Positions 18,072 through 27,560 are shown, counted from the first letter of the stretch. The stretch: DNA of 64,000 nt from Anaerolineae bacterium (GCA_022821805.1 JAJECX010000026.1:62001-126000); one strand, 5' to 3'. Program-made: numbers and translations. The notes: generated from the letters alone by a model not told the origin.

Positions 18072-20057
18072 ATGGCTAAGGATCGTGATCTTGTCGCTCA
18101 ACAGGAGCGTGAGTACGACGCAAGCAACATCCAAAAGTTGGACCCGCGCGAACACATAAGGCGCCGCCCCGGCATGTATGTTGGCGGCACCGACGCGCGA
18201 GCTTTGCATCACCTAATATACGAGGTGGTAGACAATTCGATAGACGAGGCGCTTGCCGGCCGCTGTGATTCCATTTCCGTGACTCTTCACGAAGACGGCT
18301 CGGCTACAATCCGGGACAATGGCGTCGGGATTCCGGTAGATAAACACGGGAGCGGAAAATCGGCTCTTGAAGTGGTAATGACGGAAGTTGGCTCGGGCGG
18401 CAAGTTCGATAACGAAGCCTATAAGGTGAGTGGCGGGTTGCATGGCGTTGGCGTTTCGGCGGTTAACGCGCTTTCCGCATCATTGACGGCGACCATTCGC
18501 CGCGACGGTCATGTCTGGAAGCAGTCCTATGAGGCGGGCATCCCGACTGCTAGAGTGCGAAAAAGCAGAAAGCTCAAGGACGGCGAGGAGACTGGCACAG
18601 AAATCACTTTTGTGCCTGATTTCACCATTCTCGAGGAAAACGAATTCAGTTTCAGCACATTGATGACGAGATTCCGCGAGATGGCTTTCGTAACGCGCAA
18701 GGTGACGATAGGCCTCAGGGATGAGCGCGCAAAGCCCATCGCGCGGGAGGCGACCTTCTATTTCGACGGCGGCCTTCGTTCCTTCGTGCGCTATCTAAAC
18801 CGAAACCGGAAATCCATTCACAATATCATCCATGTGGAGCGAGAAGTCGAGTATTTCGACCGCAACGAGAATCCGTATAAAATTGGCGTCGAGGTCGCGT
18901 TTCAATACGCTGACGTGGCAACCACAACGGAACTCGCCTTTACCAATACGATCAATACGCCGGATGGCGGCACACATATCACCGGGCTGCGCTCATCAAT
19001 CACCGGAGTGATCAACCGTTACGCTCGAAAGGCGGGGCTGCTGAAAGACAAGGACGGCAACTTCTCCGGCAATGATACGCTGGAAGGTCTGACGGCGATC
19101 GTCAGCATCAAGCATCCTGATCCCCAATTTGAGAGCCAAACCAAGGTCAAGCTGCTCAACCCGGAGGTGCAGGGGGCGGTATCGCAAGTGGTTACGGAGG
19201 CGTTCAACGAGTTTCTCGAGATGAATACGCGGGAAGCGCGGCGAATTGTCGACAAGTGTTTGACGAGCAAACGCGCTCGCGAAGCGGCGAAGAAAGCGCG
19301 CGATCTTGTGCGCAGCGGTCCAAGCTTGCTCGAAAGCAGCACCTTGCCCGGCAAGCTGGCTGATTGCTCGGAACGGGGCGAGGACGCCGAGATCTATATC
19401 GTGGAGGGCGACTCGGCCGGCGGCAGCGCCAAGCAAGGACGTGATCGGCATTACCAGGCGATCTTGCCCCTGCGCGGCAAAATCCTGAACACGGAGCGGG
19501 CGCGCATCGATAAAATCCTCGACAACAACGAAATCAAGGCGCTGATTTCAGCGCTGGGCACGGGCATACATGAAGAGATGACGGTAGAGCGCTTGCGATA
19601 TGGCAAAGTCATTATCATGACTGACGCCGATGTGGATGGGAGTCACATACGTACTTTGCTGCTGACATTCTTCTTCCGGCACATGCCGGAACTTGTGCAG
19701 GAGGGACATTTGTACATTGCGCAGCCACCGATCTTTTCCTTGAAGAATGGCAAGCAAATGGAGTGGGTCTATCCGCGTGGCGGCGTTGCCGACGAAAAGT
19801 TGCTAGAGCAGTCGATGCAACTATTCAAGAATCCAGACAAGGTCACAATTCAACGCTACAAAGGTTTGGGCGAGATGAATCCGGATCAACTGTGGGAAAC
19901 GACGATGGACCCGGAGTCGCGCACTCTGCTGCAAGTGACGATTGAAGATGCTGTCGATGCCGACAAAGTATTCGACGAGCTGATGGGCGTCAACGTGGAG
20001 CCGCGACGCCGCTTCATTCAGCGACGCGCCAAGCTGGTCCGCAACCTCGACATTTAG
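18072..20057 (+). CDS. gyrB: DNA gyrase subunit B
   Basis: The 661-residue type II topoisomerase subunit hydrolyses ATP to drive negative supercoiling together with GyrA. The GHKL ATPase domain has EVVDNSIDEA (about residue 55), DNGVGIP and GGLHGVGVSAVNALS (about 118-132). The transducer domain follows. The TOPRIM domain has EGDSAGGSAKQGRDR and the acidic DADVDGSHIR. The C-terminal QRYKGLGEMN is the usual GyrB signature. CAGGAGAATTA precedes the ATG. The length is the short GyrB form without the enterobacterial insert. ParE is the alternative, but the motif details favour GyrB. gyrA is not in the window. Confidence 0.95.
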   Translation: MAKDRDLVAQQEREYDASNIQKLDPREHIRRRPGMYVGGTDARALHHLIYEVVDNSIDEALAGRCDSISVTLHEDGSATIRDNGVGIPVDKHGSGKSALEVVMTEVGSGGKFDNEAYKVSGGLHGVGVSAVNALSASLTATIRRDGHVWKQSYEAGIPTARVRKSRKLKDGEETGTEITFVPDFTILEENEFSFSTLMTRFREMAFVTRKVTIGLRDERAKPIAREATFYFDGGLRSFVRYLNRNRKSIHNIIHVEREVEYFDRNENPYKIGVEVAFQYADVATTTELAFTNTINTPDGGTHITGLRSSITGVINRYARKAGLLKDKDGNFSGNDTLEGLTAIVSIKHPDPQFESQTKVKLLNPEVQGAVSQVVTEAFNEFLEMNTREARRIVDKCLTSKRAREAAKKARDLVRSGPSLLESSTLPGKLADCSERGEDAEIYIVEGDSAGGSAKQGRDRHYQAILPLRGKILNTERARIDKILDNNEIKALISALGTGIHEEMTVERLRYGKVIIMTDADVDGSHIRTLLLTFFFRHMPELVQEGHLYIAQPPIFSLKNGKQMEWVYPRGGVADEKLLEQSMQLFKNPDKVTIQRYKGLGEMNPDQLWETTMDPESRTLLQVTIEDAVDADKVFDELMGVNVEPRRRFIQRRAKLVRNLDI

Positions 20058-20073
20058 CCCGTCAAATTGAGAG

Positions 20074-20472
20074 TTACAGACCGGACGTTTTGGCGTCCTG
20101 CTCGGTCCAGCCGCGCGCCTTGATGGCATCGGCTTCTTGCTGCGCTCGCTGCAAGGGAGCGCGTTCAAAAGCCGCGTGAAGCAACGCGAAGGCGAAGCTG
20201 CCCAATCCAAGCGCGAGGACGATGAAGAGAATCGGATGCCAGGTGATTCCGGCGAATCTCACCGCTTCGGGGTGGAGAATCAGTACGCTTAGGCATACCG
20301 TAGGCAGGATGGCAACGAAGCAGAGTCCCGAGAGAAAGTTCAGCATTTGCGAAAGCGCGCCGCCATGGATCGGCTTGTCCGCGTCAGACCGCCGATGCAC
20401 CAAGAGACCCAGGCGCAAAACTATCGCGGCCAGCGCCAGCAATGTCAGCGGTTTGATTAGGGAAAGTTCCAT
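20074..20472 (-). CDS. Small membrane protein, last gene of carbamoyltransferase cassette
   Basis: The 132-residue protein has three hydrophobic stretches, at about residues 6-25, 44-66 and 79-100, and a charged C-terminal tail with ERAPLQRAQQEADAIKARGW. I recognise no family. It begins 27 bases after the DUF5989-like gene on the same strand, so it is probably part of the same transcript, and it converges on gyrB. Confidence 0.65.
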   Translation of the reverse strand: MELSLIKPLTLLALAAIVLRLGLLVHRRSDADKPIHGGALSQMLNFLSGLCFVAILPTVCLSVLILHPEAVRFAGITWHPILFIVLALGLGSFAFALLHAAFERAPLQRAQQEADAIKARGWTEQDAKTSGL

Positions 20473-20499
20473 TGGTGTCCTGCCGTTCGGGCGCTATGC

Positions 20500-20712
20500 C
20501 TAAAACAGCGTATAGATAAAGGCGCCGGCCGGCGTCGAGCTGCCAAGCATAATCAGAAGGGCGAAGACCAGCAGCGTAATCACCATTGGCAGCATCCAAT
20601 AGAGTTTGCGCTTCCAGAGGAATGCCAGCAGCTCGCCAAGCACACCCAAACGCATGAAGAAATCTTCCATGGCGCTCGGCCCGTCCGCGCGATGTTTTTC
20701 TTTTGTCGTCAT
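20500..20712 (-). CDS. DUF5989-like small membrane protein
   Basis: The 70-residue product has a short charged N-terminus, then GELLAFLWKRKLYWMLPMV followed by a hydrophobic helix and the terminal AFIYTLF. This GELxxFLxxRKxWWLxP...FIYTLF pattern is what I recall for DUF5989 proteins, which occur beside carbamoyltransferases and SxtJ-like proteins. AGGAG lies 6 bases before the ATG. It follows the carbamoyltransferase gene by 27 bases. The role is unknown; a membrane partner for the carbamoyltransferase is a reasonable guess. Confidence 0.75.
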   Translation of the reverse strand: MTTKEKHRADGPSAMEDFFMRLGVLGELLAFLWKRKLYWMLPMVITLLVFALLIMLGSSTPAGAFIYTLF

Positions 20713-20739
20713 GATGTCTCCTATTTGGGCGGTTAGGCC

Positions 20740-22530
20740 TCAGGTGGCTTTGCGAACTACGTGCCTGCCCAGCACGAGCATGTCGATGTCGCTGTTGCGG
20801 AAAGTATTGTAGGCTTCGCGCGGGGTGTTGACAATGGGCTCGCCCCGCAGATTAAATGATGTATTAAGCACGATCGGGACACCGGTCGCTTCGCCGAATA
20901 GCTCTACGATGTCGTAATATCTGGAATTGGTCTCGCGATCGATGGATTGAAGGCGTCCGGTTCCTTCGTGGTTGACGGCGTGGATTTCGGTCTGCTTGTC
21001 TTCTTTAATGGGCGCCACCATTAGCATATACCGCGGCGAGTCGTGATCGGCCACTTGGGGGTAATCGAAATATTCGGGCGCGCGCTCGCGCAATACCACC
21101 GGCGCAAAGGGCCGAAACGGTTCGCGAAACTTGATCTTCGTATTGACGATTTCTTTCATGTCGGCGCCGCGTGGATCGGCGAGGATGCTGCGGTTTCCCA
21201 AGGCGCGCGGACCCCATTCGAAGCGGCCCTGATGAAAGCCGATTACCTGTTGGCAGGTTAGCGCGTCTACAATGGTTTCTGTCAGTTTGTTCTCATCGCC
21301 GAAGGATTCGTACTTTAGTTCCTCTTCGTCCAGAAAAGCGCGACATTCGTCGTCGCTGTAACAGCGGCCAAAGTAGGCGTGTTCTTGCGCCCATCGCCTG
21401 GGCTTCCCCAAGAGCGTGTGCCAAGCCCACAGCGCCGCCCCGAGCGCGCCGCCATCGTCGCCGGCCGCGGGCTGTATCCAGAGTTCTTCAAAGGGCGTTT
21501 CGTTCAGTACGCGCCAGTTCGCCTTCGTATTCAAGGCGACGCCGCCCGCCATCACTAGCTTGTTCATGCCGGTGCGCCGATGCAAATGGTTAGCGATCTT
21601 GATTAGGGTATCTTCGGTGAATTGCTGAATGCTGGCGGCCACATCGGCATAATACTGATTGGCCTCCATCGCTTTGCGCTCGGCCCAGCGCTCCGGATTG
21701 GTGCCCATGGTGAAGAATTCGGATTCATCATTGCGTTTCTCGCCAAATAGCTCGAGGAATTTGCCGCTATAGCTCTGCGTAGTAGAACGATGGAAGTCGA
21801 AATAATCCATATCGAGCCTGAAGGCGCCGGTCCCGTCATTGGCGGAGGCGACCTGGTGAATCTTGTCCAGATAGCGCGGGGAACCATAAGGGCTCATTCC
21901 CATCACTTTGTATTCGCCGTTGTTGACGCGGAAGCCTAGCCAGGCGGTGAAAGTGGAGTAAAGCAGCCCAAGCGAATGCGGGAATCGCTGCTCTTCAAAG
22001 AGTTCGATCGAAGGCGGCTCACCTGCGTCTTTGCCAAGCGAGCTCTTGCCGACGCCCAGCGTCGTCGTGGTCCATTCGCCGACGCCGTCGACCGTCAAGA
22101 TGGCGGCGTCTTTGAAAGGGCAGGCATAAAACGCGCTGGCGGCGTGGCTCATATGGTGGTCGCAGAAAAGGATCTTGTCGTAGGGAACACCAAGGCCGCG
22201 GGCGATATGACTGCGCGCCCACAACTTGTCGCTCAGCCAGGTCATCATGGACTCGCGCCATAGTCCCGATGACCGCGGGAATGTATTCAGCGTGGTCTGC
22301 AGGATGCGCTCGAACTTCTGCAGTGGCTTTTCATAAAATACGACGTATTCCAGTTCTCTTGACGTGATGCCGGCTTCTTGCAGGCAAAAATCAGCCGCCA
22401 GCTGCGGAAAGCCACTGTCGTGTTTTACGCGCGAGAAGCGTTCTTCCATGGCGGCGGCGATCAGCTCGCCTTCGTGGAGCAGGGCGGCGGCAGAATCATG
22501 GTAAAAAGCCGATATGCCAAGAATGTACAT
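20740..22530 (-). CDS. Carbamoyltransferase (NodU/CmcH/SxtI family)
   Basis: The 596-residue enzyme belongs to the family that transfers a carbamoyl group from carbamoyl phosphate, via carbamoyl-adenylate, to a hydroxyl or amino group of a small molecule or glycan. The ASKHA-like N-terminal domain begins MYILGISAFYHDSAAAL; metal-binding His residues are seen in YHDSAA and DHHMSHAASAF. The C-terminal YrdC-like domain includes GRFEWGPRALGNRSILADPR and VVLNTSFNLRGEPIV. An AAGG site lies 7 bases before the ATG. It sits third in a five-gene minus-strand set with two tiny membrane proteins and an SGNH-like protein. The acceptor is unknown; a surface glycan or lipid is suggested by the membrane neighbours. 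Confidence 0.92.
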   Translation of the reverse strand: MYILGISAFYHDSAAALLHEGELIAAAMEERFSRVKHDSGFPQLAADFCLQEAGITSRELEYVVFYEKPLQKFERILQTTLNTFPRSSGLWRESMMTWLSDKLWARSHIARGLGVPYDKILFCDHHMSHAASAFYACPFKDAAILTVDGVGEWTTTTLGVGKSSLGKDAGEPPSIELFEEQRFPHSLGLLYSTFTAWLGFRVNNGEYKVMGMSPYGSPRYLDKIHQVASANDGTGAFRLDMDYFDFHRSTTQSYSGKFLELFGEKRNDESEFFTMGTNPERWAERKAMEANQYYADVAASIQQFTEDTLIKIANHLHRRTGMNKLVMAGGVALNTKANWRVLNETPFEELWIQPAAGDDGGALGAALWAWHTLLGKPRRWAQEHAYFGRCYSDDECRAFLDEEELKYESFGDENKLTETIVDALTCQQVIGFHQGRFEWGPRALGNRSILADPRGADMKEIVNTKIKFREPFRPFAPVVLRERAPEYFDYPQVADHDSPRYMLMVAPIKEDKQTEIHAVNHEGTGRLQSIDRETNSRYYDIVELFGEATGVPIVLNTSFNLRGEPIVNTPREAYNTFRNSDIDMLVLGRHVVRKAT

Positions 22531-22532
22531 CG

Positions 22533-22769
22533 CTAGCCTTGTTCTCTCGCGGAAGGAATATCGGTTGGCATTGGCTCGCGTTTCGACCAGCTGGGGGCGC
22601 CCTTTTTTCTGCGAAGCGGGTCCATAAAGATTGCGGATAGCAGGCCGAAAGGCGCCATGATCGAAAAGTAGAATGCAGTCGCGATGAACCGTCCATTGAG
22701 ATCGGCGACTATCGCCGAATTCACGCTGAACCGTTCCCAGGCGATCTTTATCAGTTTCTTCAAGTTCAC
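22533..22769 (-). CDS. SxtJ-like small membrane protein
   Basis: The 78-residue product has one hydrophobic segment, with FYFSIMAPFGLLSAIFMDPL followed by RRKK. This resembles the C-terminal part of SxtJ-type proteins (a PxGLL...DPL pattern) that accompany carbamoyltransferases. The start is a GTG at 22769 with a GGGAG sequence placed rather close, so the exact start is uncertain. Its stop lies two bases before the carbamoyltransferase ATG, which implies translational coupling. Confidence 0.62.
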   Translation of the reverse strand: MNLKKLIKIAWERFSVNSAIVADLNGRFIATAFYFSIMAPFGLLSAIFMDPLRRKKGAPSWSKREPMPTDIPSAREQG

Positions 22770-22834
22770 GCTCCCGAGCGATGGTGAAAACGGGTCAAAT
22801 TAAATAAAAACCGATAGCCGCGGAACCGCTCAGA

Positions 22835-24040
22835 TTACTCGTTTAGATTAGACTGATTCAGAAAGTCGAGCAAGGCGTTTCGGGCGATATCGTGACCGAC
22901 TTGGTTCCAGTGGGTGTCAGCGAAGAAATAGGGCGATTGTCCGGAGCGGATGGCTTGGGCGAACGACGGTGTCAGGTCCAGGAATGACGCGCCGATCTCT
23001 TCCGCCAGATCGCGCATCGTATCGCGCTGGACGCTTAGATTCATATCGATATCCTGGAGACCGGACAGTTGGCGATCACGCGACTCGACATCAATAATCG
23101 TCTGTTTACTCTCATCGTCCAGGTAATTCCAGTAGAGTTCGGCTTTCTGCGGAATATACATTAGTAAAAATTCTGCGTCGAACTCTTGAAGGGCGGCCGC
23201 CATTTCGCTGATGCTCGTTTTCGTCAGCTGAAACTGCTCGCTGTTTCGCAGGGACTGCTTGTCCATGCCCAGTAGAGGGAGAAATTTTCGATAGAATGCC
23301 AGGGGCGTGGGCGGATCGGTACGCGCCATCATTGGGTAGTGGCAACCGGCTTCCGGTTCGGCTGTCGTGGTCTCGCTGAGGAATTGGAAGAGGCGAAAGA
23401 CGACGGAATAGTCCAGCGGACTCTTGCCGCTGTGCGCTAGGTCATGCCGATTCATGCCGGCGCGCAGCATTTCGGCAAACCTGGCTGTGTCCTTCAAGTC
23501 GTTGCCAGCGAAGAAGGCAAGAATCACCAGCTCAGGTTGGCGCGGCAAGGCGAAGGCATCGAAGAGTCGCTGCTGCTCAAGAGTGCCTGTACCAGGCGCG
23601 CCGAGGCTCAGCATGGATTCCGAAATGCCTTGCCAAAACGGACGTTGAATCAATTCTGCCGCGGTGAAAGAGTCGCCAATCACGACCAGGTCAACATCGT
23701 CTGGCCAAGGCTCGTCATTGCGGAATCCATGCTGATCGCGCGTAAAGGATACGTGATAAGGTTCCAACGGTTGGGCATCGGTTGGTTTAATGCAAGTCAG
23801 ATCGTAGAGGTCGCCGCTGAGTGGAGAAACTTCATATTCTACAGCCTGTCCAGCGGGAAACTCGCGCGCGCCGTGCTCAGTAACGAGCCGATGACCGAGA
23901 CGTTCCTGATACTGCGGCATCCATTTAATGATAGCCATTGGCAAATGTGGGAAAACCAATTGCAACACGATTTCCAGCAGGAGAGACGTGAATAGCAAGA
24001 GCAGGAGTGCCTTTAGCAATATGCTTAGAGCGTCTCTCAA
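22835..24040 (-). CDS. Membrane-anchored SGNH-hydrolase-like protein
   Basis: The 401-residue protein has an N-terminal membrane anchor (residues 8-30) and an extracytoplasmic domain with SGNH/AlgX-like landmarks: VVIGDSFTAAE near 120 (block I, candidate nucleophile Ser in GDSF), FAGND near 180 (Asn of block III), and FADTHWNQVGHDI near 375 (DxxH of block V). Such proteins often act as O-acyltransferases or esterases on polysaccharides. It starts the carbamoyltransferase gene set; a TATAAT sequence lies about 25 bases upstream of the ATG on this strand. I infer that it and the carbamoyltransferase modify the same surface molecule. Confidence 0.72.
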   Translation of the reverse strand: MRDALSILLKALLLLLFTSLLLEIVLQLVFPHLPMAIIKWMPQYQERLGHRLVTEHGAREFPAGQAVEYEVSPLSGDLYDLTCIKPTDAQPLEPYHVSFTRDQHGFRNDEPWPDDVDLVVIGDSFTAAELIQRPFWQGISESMLSLGAPGTGTLEQQRLFDAFALPRQPELVILAFFAGNDLKDTARFAEMLRAGMNRHDLAHSGKSPLDYSVVFRLFQFLSETTTAEPEAGCHYPMMARTDPPTPLAFYRKFLPLLGMDKQSLRNSEQFQLTKTSISEMAAALQEFDAEFLLMYIPQKAELYWNYLDDESKQTIIDVESRDRQLSGLQDIDMNLSVQRDTMRDLAEEIGASFLDLTPSFAQAIRSGQSPYFFADTHWNQVGHDIARNALLDFLNQSNLNE

Positions 24041-24141
24041 GGCTTAGACCTCGGCGCTGCGCTTATTATAAGGGGTGCTGCCGATATCACGCGGTCGGGA
24101 TGTACATGGTATCACGCGAAGAATACGCTGTTCAGCCCGCT

Positions 24142-24798
24142 TCAGTTGCTAGAGAAGGGCCCGATATTGAAGTCTTGGTCCGGCGGCGACATCCGCACTG
24201 TCAGCAAAAGAGTTTCCAATCGGTAGATTTCAACGAGGGCGCGGAGTAGCCGAGAAAGACTTTGCATAGCGAGAAGTTCTTGCTTCTGCGCATTGTCCGT
24301 TTGCAAGAGAATTGATGCGATCTGCGCAATTGAACGCGGCCGATGCGGTATCTGTTCCGGGTCAAAGCTGGCGTTTTCCTTTGAGGCCAGCGCTTGCAAA
24401 TAACGAATAACAAGTGGGCGCAGGAAGCTGCAGTACCGGTTTACCAACTCAGGCTTGTCATCGGCTGGAAAAAAGAACTCGACATTGCCGCGCAAATAGG
24501 GCTTGCTACGGTCAATGCCTTTGATGTGAAATCGCCTTTGACCGACTGCGGTTATATTCATCCTGCCCAGTGGCAGACGTTGCACATCGCTGATCGCCGC
24601 AGTGCATCCGACGGCGCTAGGAATTGCAATCGGGTCAAATGCTTCCCGCCCTTCTTTTATCAGTACCACGCCAAAGGGTTCGTTGGATTCAATGCAACTG
24701 TTGATCATCAGCTTGTAGCGCTCTTCAAAGATATGCAGTTTAAGCTGCATGCCGGGAAACAGCACTGTATTTAGCGGGAAGAGCGGCAGCGTCGCCAT
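24142..24798 (-). CDS. LON substrate-binding domain protein
   Basis: The 218-residue protein matches the N-terminal domain of Lon protease standing alone, with no ATPase or protease domain. It begins MATLPLFPLNTVLFPGMQL, followed by LHIFEERYKLMI and GVVLIKEG, all typical of the family. The helical part runs over residues 110-200. The ATG at 24798 is used; an in-frame TTG directly before it is less likely. Stand-alone LON-domain proteins are widespread, with no agreed function. It lies about 100 bp upstream of the SGNH gene on the same strand. Confidence 0.88.
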   Translation of the reverse strand: MATLPLFPLNTVLFPGMQLKLHIFEERYKLMINSCIESNEPFGVVLIKEGREAFDPIAIPSAVGCTAAISDVQRLPLGRMNITAVGQRRFHIKGIDRSKPYLRGNVEFFFPADDKPELVNRYCSFLRPLVIRYLQALASKENASFDPEQIPHRPRSIAQIASILLQTDNAQKQELLAMQSLSRLLRALVEIYRLETLLLTVRMSPPDQDFNIGPFSSN

Positions 24799-25017
24799 CA
24801 ATCTAAGTCACAGTCATTTCATTTGCTGGAACAGAAAAACTCAGCGCTATCAAGTTAGACATGCGCATACTGATTGGGAATATGGGGCAAGAGCGGGCGA
24901 GCCACCGGCGCGCCCACACAGCTTTTCGAATATTTTGGCATGATCTTTCGTACCGCAGTCATTTTCATTACTTTGTGGAAATAATTCTTTGGCGCCACGA
25001 AATTCTATTATAGTGCA

Positions 25018-25051
25018 GAGCGCCGAACGGGATGGGGAATATTCGGCGCTC
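25018..25051. repeat. Perfect 10-bp inverted repeat downstream of fusion gene
   Basis: GAGCGCCGAA (25018-25027) and TTCGGCGCTC (25042-25051) form a 10-bp stem with a 14-nt loop, 10 bases beyond the stop codon of the minus-strand fusion gene. No T tract follows in either direction, so it is either a weak terminator or a transcript-end stabilising hairpin. Confidence 0.6.
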
Positions 25052-25061
25052 GCGCTTAGGC

Positions 25062-27560
25062 TCACGAGATTACATCGTGTTCTTCGTGAAGAACGCGGCG
25101 CAGTACTTTGCCGATGAAGGAACGCGGCAGCGATTCGCGAAACTCGATTTCCCAGGGCACGGCGTATTCTTCCAGACGTCGTTTGCAAAGATTGAGCAAT
25201 TCCTCCTTGGATAGACTGCTGTTCGGGCGGGGGACAACAAATGCCTTGATCTTCTGGTACCCAGCTTCACGTCCGACGCCCACCACCGCCGCTTCCAGCA
25301 CCTTATTGTGTTCGTAGAGCACTTCTTCGACATCGCGCGGGTAGACGCTGTAATCGCCAGTGAAGATGGTATCGCGTCTGCGGCTGATGATCTTGAAGTA
25401 GCCCTCGTCGTCCATCACGGCGACATCGCCCGTGTGAAGCCAGCCGCCGCGCACGACGGATTCGTCTTCGGCTTGCGCCCGCCAATACCCGCTCATGACC
25501 TGGGGGCCTTTGACTACCATCTCGCCAATTTGCCCGCTGGGCAAATCCTCGCCGGTAAGCAGATCGACGATTTTGGCATCGGTATTGGGCAGCGGTACGC
25601 CGATCGAACCGACTTTGCGCAGACCGTAAAGTGGATTCGAATGGGTAACGGGACCCGCTTCGGTTAAGCCATAGCCTTCCACCAAGCGGCCTCTTGTCAG
25701 CTTTTCGAAGGCTTCCTGCACCTCAACCGGCAAGGGCGCGGCGCCGCTGATGCAAGCTTTGATTGAGGCCAAGCCATAATGTCGCACATTTTTGGCGTGA
25801 TTGATCAGTGTGAACATTGATGGCACGCCTGGAAACAATGTCGGCTTGTAGCGGCGGATCTGCTGCAGCACTTGCTGCATCTCAAATACGGAGATGATCA
25901 CTATTTTTGCCGCGATCAAAATCGGCAGGTTCATAGCCGCCGTCATCCCGTAGCTATGCTCAAAAGGAACGACCGCCATCACGATTTCGTTGCCGTATTC
26001 GATTTCGGGCATCCAATGGCGTGTTTGCAGCGCATTGGCCACCAGATTGCGATGCGTCAAGCAGACGCCTCTTGGCTTGCCAGTTGTACCGCTAGTATAA
26101 GAAATAACTGCCAGATCAGTGTGCGCGACATCAGCCGCAGGCGGCTTATTGTCTTGACCAGCCATGATGTCGGACATGAAGCGCCCAATACGCCGGGCAA
26201 GGGCTTCGTCTTCGGAGCTGGCGCGCTTATGACGCCCGAATCCCGTCTCTCGGCTAGTGGTCACGTGCTTGCCGATCCCTGTGAAGATCAAGGTTTCGGC
26301 ATCGGTTTGTCCTTGCAGCAACTGCGCCAGCTTGCTGAAGGCGCTGAGCGTAATCACAACCTTCGCGCCCGTTTCACGCACATGACCGACGATCAAATCT
26401 GCGTTCGCGTCTGGATTTGACAAGACCACAACTGCCCCGATTTTCAAGATAGCGTAATAGGCGATGATGAATTGCGGCGTATTTGGCAAGACGATTTGTA
26501 CGCGATCACCGACCTTTACGCCGAGTTCGCGCAATCCATGCGCAAACTGGTTGACCTTGCCTTCCAATTCACGATAACTTAATGTCTTGCCATAGAAAAC
26601 GGTGGCTGCGCGCCTGGGCGCCCAATCGGCCGCGCTTTCCAAGAAACGAAATAAGGGCTGATGCGGAATGGGTATCGTATGCGGGATGTCTTTGTCGTAG
26701 TGCCCCAGCCAAGGGCGCCCCTTGGCGAGCGCGTCAGAAGCGGAAAGGGAGCGCCAACTGCTGCGCCGCGACGCCTCGACAAATCGCTCGATCGCCCGGT
26801 TTACCGCTTCATGGCGCTCCAACTGCACTTTGTGTTTAGCTGAACCGACATCGCGCGCCTCTGCGCCGGGAATCAATTTGGCGACATCATCATAGACGTA
26901 GCGCGGAAAGTAGTTGTCACGCTCGCCCGTGATGACCAAGGTTTCGTTCTTGATGTCTCGCAGTTGAGACCATGCTTGCCAGCCGTGCAGGTTGTTGTGA
27001 AACATTGACTTGAGCACATGGTATTCCGCGTCCCAGCGGCGGCGGTAGCGCCAAAATGGCAGAGCAATATGCACTGGGATGCGAAACAGCGCAGAAGCAA
27101 TTTTTGGCAGCGGATACTCGCCGGCGCTCGCCACCAGAACAAGCTTGGCGATCCGCTCGGGATAGGCATTGGCGAACTCTATGCAGATGGCGCCGCCAAA
27201 GGAATGGCCGGCAAGCACAAATTGTTTGGGCAGGTTAAGCGTCTCTACAATATCGTGCATGTCTTGTATTAATTCCGGCATCGAATACTTGCTGTGAGGC
27301 GCGTCGCTCTGTCCATGACCGCGCAGATCGGGAGCGATGACCCGATATTGATTGGCGAAATGCGCCAACTGCCATTCCCAGGATTCGGCGACGCCAGCGA
27401 AGCCGTGCTGGAAGAAAATGGTCTTTTCAACATCTTGCGGCCAAAGATCAATGACGCTGAGGCGAGCGCCCGGGTAATCCCTTATCGGCACTTTGACGCG
27501 ATACAGATCGAAATCTAACTGAAATACGGCGCGCTTCAGTCCGCGAATTCGCTTCTTCAT
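25062..27560 (-). CDS. Alpha/beta-hydrolase fused to acyl-CoA synthetase
   Basis: The 832-residue protein joins two enzymes. Residues 1-265 are an alpha/beta hydrolase: HGFAG oxyanion region at 52-56, nucleophile Ser120 in GHSFGG, an Asp in GERDNYF near 225 and a candidate His in the AKHKVQLERH stretch. From about 290 to 832 it is an AMP-forming acyl-CoA synthetase: YTSGTTGKPRG from residue 488, EGYGLTEAGPVTHSNP, HTGDVAVMDDEGYF, and the catalytic Lys in RSFIGKVLRR. The reading frame is continuous across the joint, so this looks like a real fusion. It could release an acid from an ester or thioester and activate it again with CoA. It is divergent from the sulfurtransferase gene. Confidence 0.88.
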   Translation of the reverse strand: MKKRIRGLKRAVFQLDFDLYRVKVPIRDYPGARLSVIDLWPQDVEKTIFFQHGFAGVAESWEWQLAHFANQYRVIAPDLRGHGQSDAPHSKYSMPELIQDMHDIVETLNLPKQFVLAGHSFGGAICIEFANAYPERIAKLVLVASAGEYPLPKIASALFRIPVHIALPFWRYRRRWDAEYHVLKSMFHNNLHGWQAWSQLRDIKNETLVITGERDNYFPRYVYDDVAKLIPGAEARDVGSAKHKVQLERHEAVNRAIERFVEASRRSSWRSLSASDALAKGRPWLGHYDKDIPHTIPIPHQPLFRFLESAADWAPRRAATVFYGKTLSYRELEGKVNQFAHGLRELGVKVGDRVQIVLPNTPQFIIAYYAILKIGAVVVLSNPDANADLIVGHVRETGAKVVITLSAFSKLAQLLQGQTDAETLIFTGIGKHVTTSRETGFGRHKRASSEDEALARRIGRFMSDIMAGQDNKPPAADVAHTDLAVISYTSGTTGKPRGVCLTHRNLVANALQTRHWMPEIEYGNEIVMAVVPFEHSYGMTAAMNLPILIAAKIVIISVFEMQQVLQQIRRYKPTLFPGVPSMFTLINHAKNVRHYGLASIKACISGAAPLPVEVQEAFEKLTRGRLVEGYGLTEAGPVTHSNPLYGLRKVGSIGVPLPNTDAKIVDLLTGEDLPSGQIGEMVVKGPQVMSGYWRAQAEDESVVRGGWLHTGDVAVMDDEGYFKIISRRRDTIFTGDYSVYPRDVEEVLYEHNKVLEAAVVGVGREAGYQKIKAFVVPRPNSSLSKEELLNLCKRRLEEYAVPWEIEFRESLPRSFIGKVLRRVLHEEHDVIS

